NCBI GenBank assembly: GCA_031407765.1
Contig: JANOIR010000476.1
Span: 1-6,971 of the forward strand
Reading direction: 5' to 3'
DNA: 6,971 nt
From: JBDSLU01 sp031407765
Lineage (GTDB): Bacteria; Acidobacteriota; Vicinamibacteria; Vicinamibacterales; Vicinamibacteraceae
The notes beneath the pieces were generated by a model. The model did not search any database and was not told where the DNA came from. It was given only the letters and a program-made list of their open reading frames with translations. Position numbers and translations under genes: made by a program. Position 1 is the stretch's first letter. Each line of letters begins with the position of its first letter. Shown piece after piece: positions 1 through 6,873 of the stretch.

Positions 1-19
1 GCTTGTTGCTGGTCGCGTG

Positions 20-48
20 CTCGGACCACGCCCCGACCACGCTCCGAG
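20..48 (-). repeat. Small inverted repeat enclosing two 11-bp tandem units, downstream of the tandem pair
   Basis: On the minus strand, CTCGGA (48-43) and TCCGAG (25-20) can pair across a 17-base loop, starting 8 bases after the TAG stop at 57. Within it, two 11-base units (35-45 and 24-34) differ by one base. There is no T-run after it. It may be a weak terminator or chance. The remaining bases to position 1 hold nothing I can identify, and no convincing gene start. Confidence 0.3.
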
Positions 49-56
49 GACGCTGG

Positions 57-1940
57 CTACTTCTTGAGCCGGTAGCGGAAGGCGATCCGGGTCTCCTCGT
101 CCATCACCAGCGGACGCACGAAGGTGTGCGACTGGCCGGCGCGCGGGACGTCGAGGCGCACGGGAAGGACCCCGGCTGCCCGCTTCTGCAGGTTCTGCAC
201 GTTCACCGACAGCTCGTTGCTGTTCTGGCGTGCGTCGGCGGCGCGACCCTTGTCGCCCGGCACCGTTACGGTCTCGGCGAGGCCGTAGTTCACCGCGACT
301 GGCATCGACACCGGGACGAGCGCGCGGGGAATGGCGCTGCCTTCGAAGCGCGAGGCGTCCATGCGATCCGGCAGCAGCACCTCCCACTCCAGCCAGGCGA
401 CCGGCAGATCGACCCGCGCCAGCGTGAGCACGGCATCGCCCTTCTCGGCAAACGCCGGCCCCGCGTGCAGGTAGACGAACGACACGGCGTAAGGTCCTTG
501 CGGCCGGAATCCCGGCCGCAGCAGCGGGATCCGCAGGCCGTCGGCGCCCTGCGCCGGCTTGACCGCCGCGCCAGCGACCTCGGCCGAGAGCAGCGTCGCC
601 CCCGCCGGCAGGCCGACGCGCAGGAACGGCTGCGCCTGGTTGCGGACCGTCAGCGACACCTCGGTGAGCGATCGCCCCTCCGGCGTCACGAGCGTGGTCG
701 CGGTCGCGCGATCGGCCGCCGCCGCCAGCACCGCGGCGTCGGGGAATCGCGTCACGTCGAACGCCAGCGTGACGGCGTCGGAAGCCCGCCGCTGATACCG
801 ATACGCGGCCAGCAGCGGCTCGCGCGCCAGCGCGGTCAGCGCCGGCGACAGCTCGACGACGTCGATGCGTGTCAGCGGCCGCTGCTCGGCGACGGCCAGC
901 TCCAGCGCACCGACGCCTTCGATGGCGACGTCGCCGGTTTCGCGCTGGCTGCCCTCGAGCCACGGCAGCGCGAGGACGCGCCGCGTCCCGGCCTCGACGA
1001 TCGGACGCTCGAGCGCGACGAGGAACTGGTGCCGCGTCCGCCCACCCGGCACGGTCAGCACGAGCCGGCCGTCGACGACGTCGGCGCCTTCGTTCGGCGC
1101 GCCGGTGAAGCTGGTGAGCGAGAAGCCGGCCGGGAGCCGCACGGTCAGCGTCGCGGTCGTGCCCTGCACCACCGTGACGTCGAAGATCGCCGTGACGCGC
1201 AGATCGTTCTCGGCGACGGTGATGAGCGTCTTGACGTCGTCGAGCAGCCGCAGCGCGCGGACCGGTGACGCCGTCCCGGCGTCGCGCGACGACCAGCTGA
1301 CCCGCGACCCGCCGCCCGATGTCAGCGTGGCCTCGACGACGAGGCGACCCTGCGCCCGGGCTCGTCGCGTCACCAGGGCGCGGTCGATCGTCAGGTCGGA
1401 TCCTTCGCCAGGCGCGTCGATGCTCGCGCGGATCGTACCCGCGCTGAGCTGCGGCAATTGCGCCGAGGCGCGGCCGGGCTCGGTGATGATGGCGCCGGCC
1501 CAGTCGACCTGCAGCGTGAAGGGACCGGCCGGCAGCACGGCGGCGAAGACGCCCTGCTGCGGCAGGATCGGCACGCCCGCCGGCGCGCCCACGGCGGCGC
1601 CGGGCGCCGGCATCAGGCGGGCCCGGAGCAGCGTCCCGCCCGAGAGCAGCGGCACCGCGGTCGGGCCGTCACGCAGCACCTCGCCCTGCAGCGTAATCGT
1701 CCCGCGGAGCAGCTCGCCGTCGGCGCGCAATGCAAGATCTGCCTGCGAGACGAAGGCGCCCGTCGGCGGCACCGGCACCGGAACGGGAGGATGCGCAGCG
1801 CGATCGACGAGCCGGTTGTACTCGGCCAGACTGATCGTGACGTTGTTGGTCGCCGGCGCCGGCTGCGCGCCGGCCGGCACGGCGAGCGTCGCGAGCGCGA
1901 AACCGCCGGCGAGCCTGATGGTCGAAACAAGGATGCGCAT
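57..1940 (-). CDS. Exported beta-rich protein of unknown function, second gene of a tandem paralogous pair (627 aa)
   Basis: I do not recognise a named family. Residues 1-25 form a Sec signal peptide (MRILVSTIRL, then a hydrophobic core) with a likely cleavage after AGA and before QPAP. Residues 35-48 (ISLAEYNRLVDRA) look like a short amphipathic helix, followed by a Pro/Val-rich linker at 50-60. The rest is dominated by alternating hydrophobic residues typical of beta-sandwich proteins, with motifs RETG (333-336), SPAL (365-368), VRN (432-434) and LPAGATLLS (444-452). The C-terminus (VQNLQKRAAGVLPVRLDVP, then FRYRLKK) is conserved in the neighbour. No transmembrane helix follows the signal peptide, and no catalytic motif is evident. 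The upstream gene (1943-3958) aligns along the whole length and ends 2 bases before this ATG, so translation is probably coupled; a GGTGA ribosome site lies inside the end of that gene. The stop is TAG at 57-59. The gene call is firm; a structural or envelope role is inference. Confidence 0.9.
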   Translation of the reverse strand: MRILVSTIRLAGGFALATLAVPAGAQPAPATNNVTISLAEYNRLVDRAAHPPVPVPVPPTGAFVSQADLALRADGELLRGTITLQGEVLRDGPTAVPLLSGGTLLRARLMPAPGAAVGAPAGVPILPQQGVFAAVLPAGPFTLQVDWAGAIITEPGRASAQLPQLSAGTIRASIDAPGEGSDLTIDRALVTRRARAQGRLVVEATLTSGGGSRVSWSSRDAGTASPVRALRLLDDVKTLITVAENDLRVTAIFDVTVVQGTTATLTVRLPAGFSLTSFTGAPNEGADVVDGRLVLTVPGGRTRHQFLVALERPIVEAGTRRVLALPWLEGSQRETGDVAIEGVGALELAVAEQRPLTRIDVVELSPALTALAREPLLAAYRYQRRASDAVTLAFDVTRFPDAAVLAAAADRATATTLVTPEGRSLTEVSLTVRNQAQPFLRVGLPAGATLLSAEVAGAAVKPAQGADGLRIPLLRPGFRPQGPYAVSFVYLHAGPAFAEKGDAVLTLARVDLPVAWLEWEVLLPDRMDASRFEGSAIPRALVPVSMPVAVNYGLAETVTVPGDKGRAADARQNSNELSVNVQNLQKRAAGVLPVRLDVPRAGQSHTFVRPLVMDEETRIAFRYRLKK

Positions 1941-1942
1941 GA

Positions 1943-3958
1943 TTACTTCACCGCCCGCTTGAAGGTGAACGCTGCGGTCGGGGCGGCCCCTTCGGCCGTC
2001 AGCGCCGCGGCCAGGTAGAGGCCAGGTCCCGAGTCGGGGAACGCGACCAGCACCGGCAGCGTGCCGACGCTGCGCACCCCGCGGGCCTCGCGCTGGAACC
2101 GCTCGACCAGGCCGCCGAGCGACTGTCCGTCGCCTTCGTCCTGGCCGCCGCGTCGCCGCCCGCCTGCCTCAAACCGCGGTTCTCCCGGCGCCGGCCCAGG
2201 CGACGCAGCCGGCCGATTCGCGCGAAGGCTGTCCTGGGCGACATGCTCCTGGGTCTTCAGCTCCTGCCCCAGCGCCGACTCCTCCTTCTCCGCATCGAGC
2301 GTCAACACCTGCGACAGCGGCGGCTCGAAGGCCTGAGCATGGAAGTCGCTCGGCATCGGCGTCAGCCGGTAGCGCGGCGAGTGCTTCACCGTGAGCCCCA
2401 TCTGCTGCACGGGCAGGTCGATCGCCGGCAGCGTCAGCCGCCAGTCGCCGGACGGTCCCCACGCCGCGGCCTTGTCCGCGTACATCAGGCCGACGATGAC
2501 CCGCGCGGCGTCGGCGCCAGCGCGACGCTTCGGCAGCGGCACGAGGATGCTCCCCTTCGGCCCCGTGCCCGGCCGCACGGGACGGCCGTCGACCGCGACG
2601 CTCCACAACGTCGCGCCGCCCGGCAGCGTGAGCGCGAGAAAGCTGCGCTGGTTGTTGCGCACGGCGAGGCGGCCCTCGACGAGCGCCTTGCCGTCTTCGC
2701 TGACCAGAGCGCGATAGCGCGCCTCGTCGACGGCGGCTAGGAGGACCTCCTGCGGCGCGTAGCGGGTCAGCGTGAGCGCGAGCGATCGAGGCGCGGCAGG
2801 CTGATCGCCACGGTAGCGGAAGGCGACGATTGCCGGCGACAGGCGTCCGCTCAGCAGATCACCGAGCTCGGTCGGATCGGCCGGATCGAGGCCGTGCGCC
2901 TCGTGCCTGGTGACCTCGCCCGCCCCGAGGACCTCGACGGCGACGGCCCCCGTCTCCCGCTCGGCGTCCGCCAGGTGCAGCAGCGGCACCTCGATCCGTC
3001 CCGACGCCGGTGGCCGGAACTCGCCGCTGACCAGCACCGCCACTTGACGATCGACGCGATCGAGCATCGTGATCGTCAGCGCTGCGCCCTGGACGTCCCA
3101 GTCGGCGACGTGCGCGCCCTGCACCTGGTTGACGACCAGCCCCTCGGGCACGCGCAGCGTGAACGCCGTGGCACCGCCGCGGAGGACGTCGATCGTCACC
3201 CTCGCCGTGACCAGCGCGGTCTCCTCGCCAAGGCCGACGACGTGCTGCAGCTGACCACGCAGGCGCGTCGGCAGCGACGCGGCCGTGGTGTCGCGCTTGC
3301 GGTGCCACGACAGGCCGAGTGCCTGCCCGAAGCCGGCGTGCGCGGTGACCCGGTGCGCGGCGGCCTCGGCCGATCGCTCGACGATGGCGCCGCCGGTGGC
3401 CGCGATGGCGACGTCGCCGCGCGGCACCGTGAGAACGGCGCGGACAAGCCCGCCTGCCGCCGCGGGCAGCTGCACGTGCTCGGTACCGCTCGTCTCCGTG
3501 ATGGGCACGGCCACCTCCAGCGTCACGAGCGACCGGCCCTTGCGTGAGAGCAGAATGCGGCGCGAGCCAGATTGCGGCGACGCGTCCGCGCCGCTGCGGC
3601 CGTCAGCCAGCGCCAGCGGGCGGCCGCCGATCCGGGCCGACCGTACGAACAGCGAGGCCGGCAGGGGGACCTCGACCCAGCCGTCGTCGAGCACGTCGAT
3701 GGCGAGCTCCGCGGTGCCCGTGGCGAGCCCTTCGCCCGCCACCAGGTCGTAGGCCGTTTCCGACACGGTGGCCCGCGCCGGCGGCGGCGCCGGCAGGACC
3801 GGCCGCGGATTCGCCTGGTCGCGCAGCTTCAGGTAGTCGGCGATGGTCATCGCCACCCAGCCGTCGCCGGCCGGGAGCGCGACGGGAGCAGGTTGCGCAT
3901 ACGCCGACGCCGCGTGTGCAGCGGCGAGCACGGCCGCGCACAGGATCCGAATCCGCAT
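1943..3958 (-). CDS. Exported beta-rich protein of unknown function, first gene of a tandem paralogous pair (671 aa)
   Basis: I chose the ATG at 3958 because GAGGAG lies 6 bases upstream and the product then begins directly with a signal peptide (MRIRILCAAVLAAAHAASAYA, cleavage before QPAP). A GTG at 4009 would add 17 residues in front of that signal and lacks a ribosome site. Cys7 is not in a credible lipobox. Residues 37-49 (MTIADYLKLRDQA) match the N-terminal motif of the downstream gene and are followed by a Pro/Ala linker (about 51-63). The body is beta-rich with RETG (334-337), SPAI (374-377), VRN (432-434) and LPGGATLWS (445-453). It differs from its paralogue by an extra low-complexity stretch at about 555-615: a Glu/Gln-rich part, then Pro/Ala/Gly, then Arg/Gly. 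A conserved C-terminal segment (GTLPVLVAFP) follows. The family is unknown to me. Tandem layout and a 2-base gap to the next gene argue that the two products act together, in equal or related amounts. Confidence 0.9.
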   Translation of the reverse strand: MRIRILCAAVLAAAHAASAYAQPAPVALPAGDGWVAMTIADYLKLRDQANPRPVLPAPPPARATVSETAYDLVAGEGLATGTAELAIDVLDDGWVEVPLPASLFVRSARIGGRPLALADGRSGADASPQSGSRRILLSRKGRSLVTLEVAVPITETSGTEHVQLPAAAGGLVRAVLTVPRGDVAIAATGGAIVERSAEAAAHRVTAHAGFGQALGLSWHRKRDTTAASLPTRLRGQLQHVVGLGEETALVTARVTIDVLRGGATAFTLRVPEGLVVNQVQGAHVADWDVQGAALTITMLDRVDRQVAVLVSGEFRPPASGRIEVPLLHLADAERETGAVAVEVLGAGEVTRHEAHGLDPADPTELGDLLSGRLSPAIVAFRYRGDQPAAPRSLALTLTRYAPQEVLLAAVDEARYRALVSEDGKALVEGRLAVRNNQRSFLALTLPGGATLWSVAVDGRPVRPGTGPKGSILVPLPKRRAGADAARVIVGLMYADKAAAWGPSGDWRLTLPAIDLPVQQMGLTVKHSPRYRLTPMPSDFHAQAFEPPLSQVLTLDAEKEESALGQELKTQEHVAQDSLRANRPAASPGPAPGEPRFEAGGRRRGGQDEGDGQSLGGLVERFQREARGVRSVGTLPVLVAFPDSGPGLYLAAALTAEGAAPTAAFTFKRAVK
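1948..1952 (-). promoter_or_regulatory. Ribosome binding site GGTGA inside the end of the upstream gene
   Basis: GGTGA lies 7 bases before the ATG at 1940, within the last codons of the 671-aa gene, whose TAA (1945-1943) is 2 bases from this ATG. This arrangement fits translational coupling by ribosomes that terminate and restart. Confidence 0.55.
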
Positions 3959-3964
3959 GGAAGT

Positions 3965-3970
3965 CTCCTC
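3965..3970 (-). promoter_or_regulatory. Ribosome binding site GAGGAG that sets the start at 3958
   Basis: AAAGAGGAG ends 6 bases before the ATG at 3958. It decides against the GTG at 4009. A small inverted repeat (AGCGGG / CCCGCT, 3975-3991) lies directly upstream in the leader and may be incidental. Confidence 0.75.
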
Positions 3971-4044
3971 TTTCAGCGGGGCAGGCCCGCTTGAGAGGAG
4001 AACGGCCACGGGTCGGGAATCTTGCGGCGGCCCGCCGATGGGGC

Positions 4045-5694
4045 CTACGGAAGCGGGCTGGCGGTCGCGGCGCTACCGGCCGCCCACAACACGTTGCTGG
4101 CGTTCGAATACATCGCTCGCTCGACGAAGACCGGCTGATCCGAGGTCACCACCGTGCCGAACTCCTCGTCGGCCAGCTCCGGCACCAGCGAGCCCGGCCC
4201 GGTCGTGATCGTCAGGCGGGCCCCGGCGGCGACCGCCAGCGACTTCGTCACTGTGGTTCCCGGCGTCCGCAGGAACGTCACGGTGAGGTTCGCGGCAGTC
4301 GTCCCGGGGTTGGCGACCAGCACGAACGTCTGGAACGCGAACTCGCCGCCGACTCGGCCTTCGGCGAGGCCCCAGCGGTGCGCTGTCTGTGTCACGCCAA
4401 AGGCGTTGTGCGCCTCCTGCCAGGAGGCCGGATCGAACGGCCAGTACATCGAGCGCTCGGCGACGATGGGCACGTCCGACGTCACGCGCGTGGCGACGCT
4501 GGTCGCAGCCAGCGACGCGTCTTCGAGTGCGACGTTGATCGTCCGGCGCGAGGAGGCGGGCAGCACCAGCGTCCGCGTGACCGTGCCGCCGCCCTCGCGC
4601 AGATAGGTCAGCGTCACATTGGCGTCCGCTCCGCTCGGGTTCGCCAGCAGCACGAATGAGGTGAAGAACGAGCCCGTCGCCCCCTCGGCGAGGAACCAGT
4701 CGGTGGCCAACCGGGTGACGCCCGCCGACTCATGGCCGCCGTTGAACACCGGCGATCCAAAGTACATCGCGCGCTCGGCCACGCCCGCCCCATTGAGGAA
4801 TTGCACCGTGGTCCCGAAGGAGCGATTGGCCAGCTCGAGAACGTCGCCGGCATAGACGGTGCGGCGGGACTGCGGCGGCATAAAATAGCCCCGCGGCACC
4901 ACTGCGCCGTTTTCCATCAGGAACCTGACCTCTGCAAAGTTCGTCAGCGCGGACGGGTTCGTCAGCAGGAAGTAGGTCTGGAAGAAGCCCTGCGAACCCT
5001 CGGCGAAGAACCAGGTCCTCGACAGGCTCACGCCGTGCTCCGTGTGCATGCCGTAGCCCGACGCGTCCCAGCGCATGGTGCGCTCAACGACAATCGGCAC
5101 GCCCGTCGGCGACGACACCGTGGCGGAGAACGCCGTGGCGCCGAGTTGCTCGTTCGCGTCCGCCGATACTGTCGTCCGCGAAGTGGGTCGCAACGACTGG
5201 CGCTGGGTGATGACCCGGCCATCCGGGGTGAAGTAGGTGATGATGATGGGGGCGATGGTCGGGCCCGGGTTGGCCAGGAGCAGGTCGGTATCGAAGAAGG
5301 TGCCGGTCGATCCTTCCGCGAACGAAAACGTCAGTGGCACCTCCGTGAGGCCGGTGATCGTTCCCGCCCCGCCGACGGCACCGAGGCGTGTCGCGGCGCC
5401 CGTCTGCAGGTCGATGCCGTACAGCGACGGCACGCCGCCGACGGTCAGCACGGCGAATCCGGCGTTGTCGAACGGTGAGATGTCGAAGCCGATGGCGGCG
5501 GACGTGTCGACGCCGAGGGGCCCGACGGCCTGGCCGGTATCGACCAGCAAACGATCATTCACGACGTCGATGCCGAACGGTGCCCAGCACCCCAAGGCCG
5601 CCGACCACGGGTCAAAGCAGGCGCTGTCGTCTCCGTGCCGGAAGGCGATCTCGGCGACCGCGGGCACGAATGGTGGCCCAAGCAGAGGGCGCAA
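4045..5694 (-). CDS. 3' part of a frameshifted exported protein: end of second DUF4394 domain plus four AEG/ANP repeats
   Basis: This frame is open from a TTG at 5694 for 549 residues, but it is almost certainly not an independent gene. It has no signal peptide and no convincing ribosome site, and it begins in the middle of a DUF4394 domain. Residues 1-122 complete that domain (compare VGPLGVDTSAAIGFDI with VGALGIDTSDLVGFDI in the first copy of the 5' piece). Residues 124-549 hold four repeats of about 105 aa, each opening with an AEG motif, then a Phe-rich stretch and LLxNP or LVANP, and closing with a VERxM or AERxM motif. Such repeats occur in secreted bacterial proteins; their function is not established to my knowledge. 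The only cysteines lie 11 residues apart (residues 26 and 37) in an insert of the DUF4394 part and could form a disulfide. It ends ATASPLP-TAG. The next gene starts 86 bases downstream. Confidence 0.8.
   Translation of the reverse strand: MRPLLGPPFVPAVAEIAFRHGDDSACFDPWSAALGCWAPFGIDVVNDRLLVDTGQAVGPLGVDTSAAIGFDISPFDNAGFAVLTVGGVPSLYGIDLQTGAATRLGAVGGAGTITGLTEVPLTFSFAEGSTGTFFDTDLLLANPGPTIAPIIITYFTPDGRVITQRQSLRPTSRTTVSADANEQLGATAFSATVSSPTGVPIVVERTMRWDASGYGMHTEHGVSLSRTWFFAEGSQGFFQTYFLLTNPSALTNFAEVRFLMENGAVVPRGYFMPPQSRRTVYAGDVLELANRSFGTTVQFLNGAGVAERAMYFGSPVFNGGHESAGVTRLATDWFLAEGATGSFFTSFVLLANPSGADANVTLTYLREGGGTVTRTLVLPASSRRTINVALEDASLAATSVATRVTSDVPIVAERSMYWPFDPASWQEAHNAFGVTQTAHRWGLAEGRVGGEFAFQTFVLVANPGTTAANLTVTFLRTPGTTVTKSLAVAAGARLTITTGPGSLVPELADEEFGTVVTSDQPVFVERAMYSNASNVLWAAGSAATASPLP
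4048..5325 (-). repeat. Four tandem AEG/ANP protein repeats (about 105 residues each)
   Basis: Approximate unit limits are 5325-5014, 5013-4702, 4701-4378 and 4377-4048. Opening motifs are FSFAEGSTGTFFDT, TWFFAEGSQGFFQT, DWFLAEGATGSFFTS and RWGLAEGRVGGEFAFQT. Each is followed by a hydrophobic strand and an NP (LLLANP, FLLTNP, VLLANP, LVANP). Each unit then has a Thr/Val-rich strand pair and an ER-x-M motif (VERTM, AERAM, AERSM, VERAM). Between units stand HTEHGV, GGHESAGVT and EAHNAFGVT, a linker typical of this repeat type. The units are diverged at the DNA level, so the duplication is old. They are probably beta-sandwich modules on the cell surface, which is inference. Confidence 0.8.
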
Positions 5695-6731
5695 ATGGAC
5701 TCGCCCGTGCTCAGGTCGATGAGCAGGTTCTGCCCGATGTCGCTGACGATCCGCAGGTTGGCTCCCCTTATGAAGTCGACATCGACGCCGAACTTGGCGC
5801 CCGAGAGCTGGGGCGTGAACGGCGGACCAACGGGTGTCGCGGCACCGGTCATCGGGTCGACGACGTAGACCCGACTGGTGCTACCCACGCCATAGAGCCG
5901 GCCGTCGCTCGCCCGCCAGTCGATGCCGACCAACATCTCCCCGGGCTGCAGCCCAAGGACCGCCGTCGTCGACAGCACCGTTTCCGGCCTCGCGCTGCAC
6001 AAGCGCACCAGGTCCGTTCCGTTGCGCAGCACGAGTAACGGCACGGCCCGCGCCGCCAGGGTCAGGCCGAAGTACGGTCCGAGGTATACGGGACCGACGA
6101 GCGACGCGGCGCCCGTGCTCAGGTCGATCCGATAGAGGCTGGTGCTCGCGTCGGTCAGGGTCGCGTAGGCCGCATCGTCGTTGGCGGCGATGTCGAAGCC
6201 GACGAGGTCTGAGGTGTCTATGCCGAGGGCGCCCACGGGTTGGAACCCTCCCTGCGTTGTCGTCAGCAATTCGTCGGTCCGCGAATCGATGGCAAACAAC
6301 CGGGTCATCGTGCCCTCGGGTACGTTGTCCGAGTGTGCGCTCTCGACGATACGGGTGGACACCGAACTGATGTCCGGGAAGACGGACGAGACCCTGCCGG
6401 AGTCGGGGTCGAGGTCCTGGTTCTGGCCGAGGTCGCTGATCAGGCGAATCGAATCGAGGACAGGATGGAAGTCGATGCCGAAACGGGTGCCGGACAGCGC
6501 GGGCGAGAACGGCGCGCCCACCGCGACGGCAGCGCCGGTATTGGTGTCGACGACGTAGAGCCGGCTCGTGGAGCCGAGCAGATAGAGCTGGCCCGTGGAG
6601 GGCCGGAGATCGATCGCCAGGGCCGTCTCGCCCGGCTGGAGCCCGGTGATCGCCACGACTCGCAACCCCGTCCCCGGTGCGTTCGTGTCGAACCGGACGA
6701 TGACGTTGTCGGTCGTCAGTCCGAACGCGGT
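5329..6731 (-). repeat. Two tandem DUF4394 domains, period about 230 residues
   Basis: The first copy lies at about 6731-6069 and the second at about 6035-5329, interrupted by the frameshift at 5694. Aligned blocks are GLQPGETALAIDLRPSTGQLY against GLQPGEMLVGIDWRASDGRLY, then STSRLYVVD against STSRVYVVD, and FSPALSGTRFGID against FTPQLSGAKFGVD. The DNA is also similar, for example around 5858-5880 and 6548-6570, which lie exactly 690 bases apart. The second copy carries an insert with two cysteines (ACFDPWSAALGCW) where the first has TRLFAIDSRTDELL nearby. Recognition as DUF4394 is from motif memory, not from a search. Confidence 0.75.
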
Positions 6732-6836
6732 GTGTGCCTCGACCGGCACGGCACTACCGAGCACCCCGGCGACGATGAACGCCGCGAGCACGGCGATGCG
6801 TTGACAGACACGTGCACGCGAACAGGATCCCACCAT
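5559..6836 (-). CDS. 5' part of a frameshifted exported protein: signal peptide plus one and a half DUF4394 domains
   Basis: I chose the ATG at 6836 because GAGGTGA sits 7 bases upstream; an in-frame ATG at 6854 would place that site inside the coding region. The product starts with a Sec signal peptide (SCSRARVCQR, then a hydrophobic core IAVLAAFIVAGVLGSAV) cleaved after VEA. Residues 36-256 are a full DUF4394 domain (GLTTDNVIVRF, GLQPGE, STSRLYVVD, FGIDF, LISDLGQN, GIDTSDLVGFDI). A second copy begins near 268 and repeats these motifs 230 residues later (GLQPGE, STSRVYVVD, FGVDV, IVSDIGQN). After STGESI, at about residue 381, the similarity stops and about 40 unrelated residues (CALCLGHHSC and onwards) run to the stop at 5559. 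The matching sequence continues in another frame from 5694. One inserted base near 5694 gives a 930-residue protein ending at 4045. DUF4394 has no established biochemical role that I know of; the repeats look propeller-like. Confidence 0.8.
   Translation of the reverse strand: MVGSCSRARVCQRIAVLAAFIVAGVLGSAVPVEAHTAFGLTTDNVIVRFDTNAPGTGLRVVAITGLQPGETALAIDLRPSTGQLYLLGSTSRLYVVDTNTGAAVAVGAPFSPALSGTRFGIDFHPVLDSIRLISDLGQNQDLDPDSGRVSSVFPDISSVSTRIVESAHSDNVPEGTMTRLFAIDSRTDELLTTTQGGFQPVGALGIDTSDLVGFDIAANDDAAYATLTDASTSLYRIDLSTGAASLVGPVYLGPYFGLTLAARAVPLLVLRNGTDLVRLCSARPETVLSTTAVLGLQPGEMLVGIDWRASDGRLYGVGSTSRVYVVDPMTGAATPVGPPFTPQLSGAKFGVDVDFIRGANLRIVSDIGQNLLIDLSTGESICALCLGHHSCPRSPRSPSGTETTAPALTRGRRPWGAGHRSASTS
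5691..5698 (-). other. Apparent -1 frameshift joining the two DUF4394/AEG-repeat gene pieces
   Basis: The minus strand reads GAG TCC ATT TGC GCC here. If the TTT run (5693-5695) had one more T, it would read GAG TCC ATT TTG CGC CCT, which continues directly into the DUF4394-like frame (ESI-LRPLLGPPF). The 5' piece is homologous to its own first repeat up to this point, and the 3' piece is homologous from this point on. No X-XXY-YYZ slippery heptamer is present in the correct phase, so programmed frameshifting is unlikely. A real deletion or a sequencing/assembly error in the short homopolymer are the two likely explanations. The exact base could be anywhere within about 20 bases. Confidence 0.75.
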
Positions 6837-6843
6837 GGCGATG

Positions 6844-6850
6844 TCACCTC
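6844..6850 (-). promoter_or_regulatory. Ribosome binding site GAGGTGA that sets the start at 6836
   Basis: GAGGTGA is a seven-base match to the anti-Shine-Dalgarno region, 7 bases before the ATG at 6836. It sits in the loop of a possible 5-bp hairpin (CGATG at 6856-6852 pairing with CATCG at 6843-6839). This makes 6836, not 6854, the likely start. Confidence 0.7.
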
Positions 6851-6873
6851 GCATCGAGAAGGGCCGGCACGAA

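Noticed and set aside
1..40. Start of a further minus-strand gene at GTG 40
   Set aside because: Only 13 codons are visible, with no convincing ribosome site and no recognisable N-terminus.
3..1268. Long plus-strand open frame of 421 codons opposite the 627-aa gene
   Set aside because: Its product is Arg/His/Gln/Asp-rich with no signal, motif or domain pattern, and it lies fully antisense to a well-supported gene. Long antisense frames are expected at this G+C content.
865..1962. Plus-strand frame of 365 codons
   Set aside because: Ser/Arg/Pro/Ala-rich composition typical of an antisense shadow; it crosses the coupled gene junction and has no recognisable feature.
3938..3940. Lipoprotein call for the 671-aa protein based on Cys7
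   Set aside because: The cysteine precedes the hydrophobic core, so no lipobox is formed; a standard signal peptidase I site (AYA before QP) is better.
3959..4009. Extended GTG start at 4009 for the 671-aa gene
   Set aside because: It would add 17 residues ahead of a complete signal peptide and would place the GAGGAG ribosome site inside the coding region.
4026..4045. Possible terminator hairpins after the AEG-repeat gene (GGCCC/GGGCC and CGGC/GCCG)
   Set aside because: Stems are only 4-5 bp, partly overlap the stop codon and lack a U-tract; chance pairing is likely in such GC-rich DNA.
3544..4659. Plus-strand frame of 371 codons spanning the gap between two minus-strand genes
   Set aside because: Arg/Pro/Gly-rich and structureless; it overlaps two genes with clear signal peptide and repeat evidence on the other strand.
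5680..5700. Programmed ribosomal frameshift at the DUF4394 break
   Set aside because: The heptamer in phase is C-ATT-TGC, which is not a slippery X-XXY-YYZ sequence, and no strong downstream stem is obvious.
6837..6854. ATG at 6854 as the start of the DUF4394 gene
   Set aside because: The strong GAGGTGA site lies downstream of it and is correctly spaced for the ATG at 6836.
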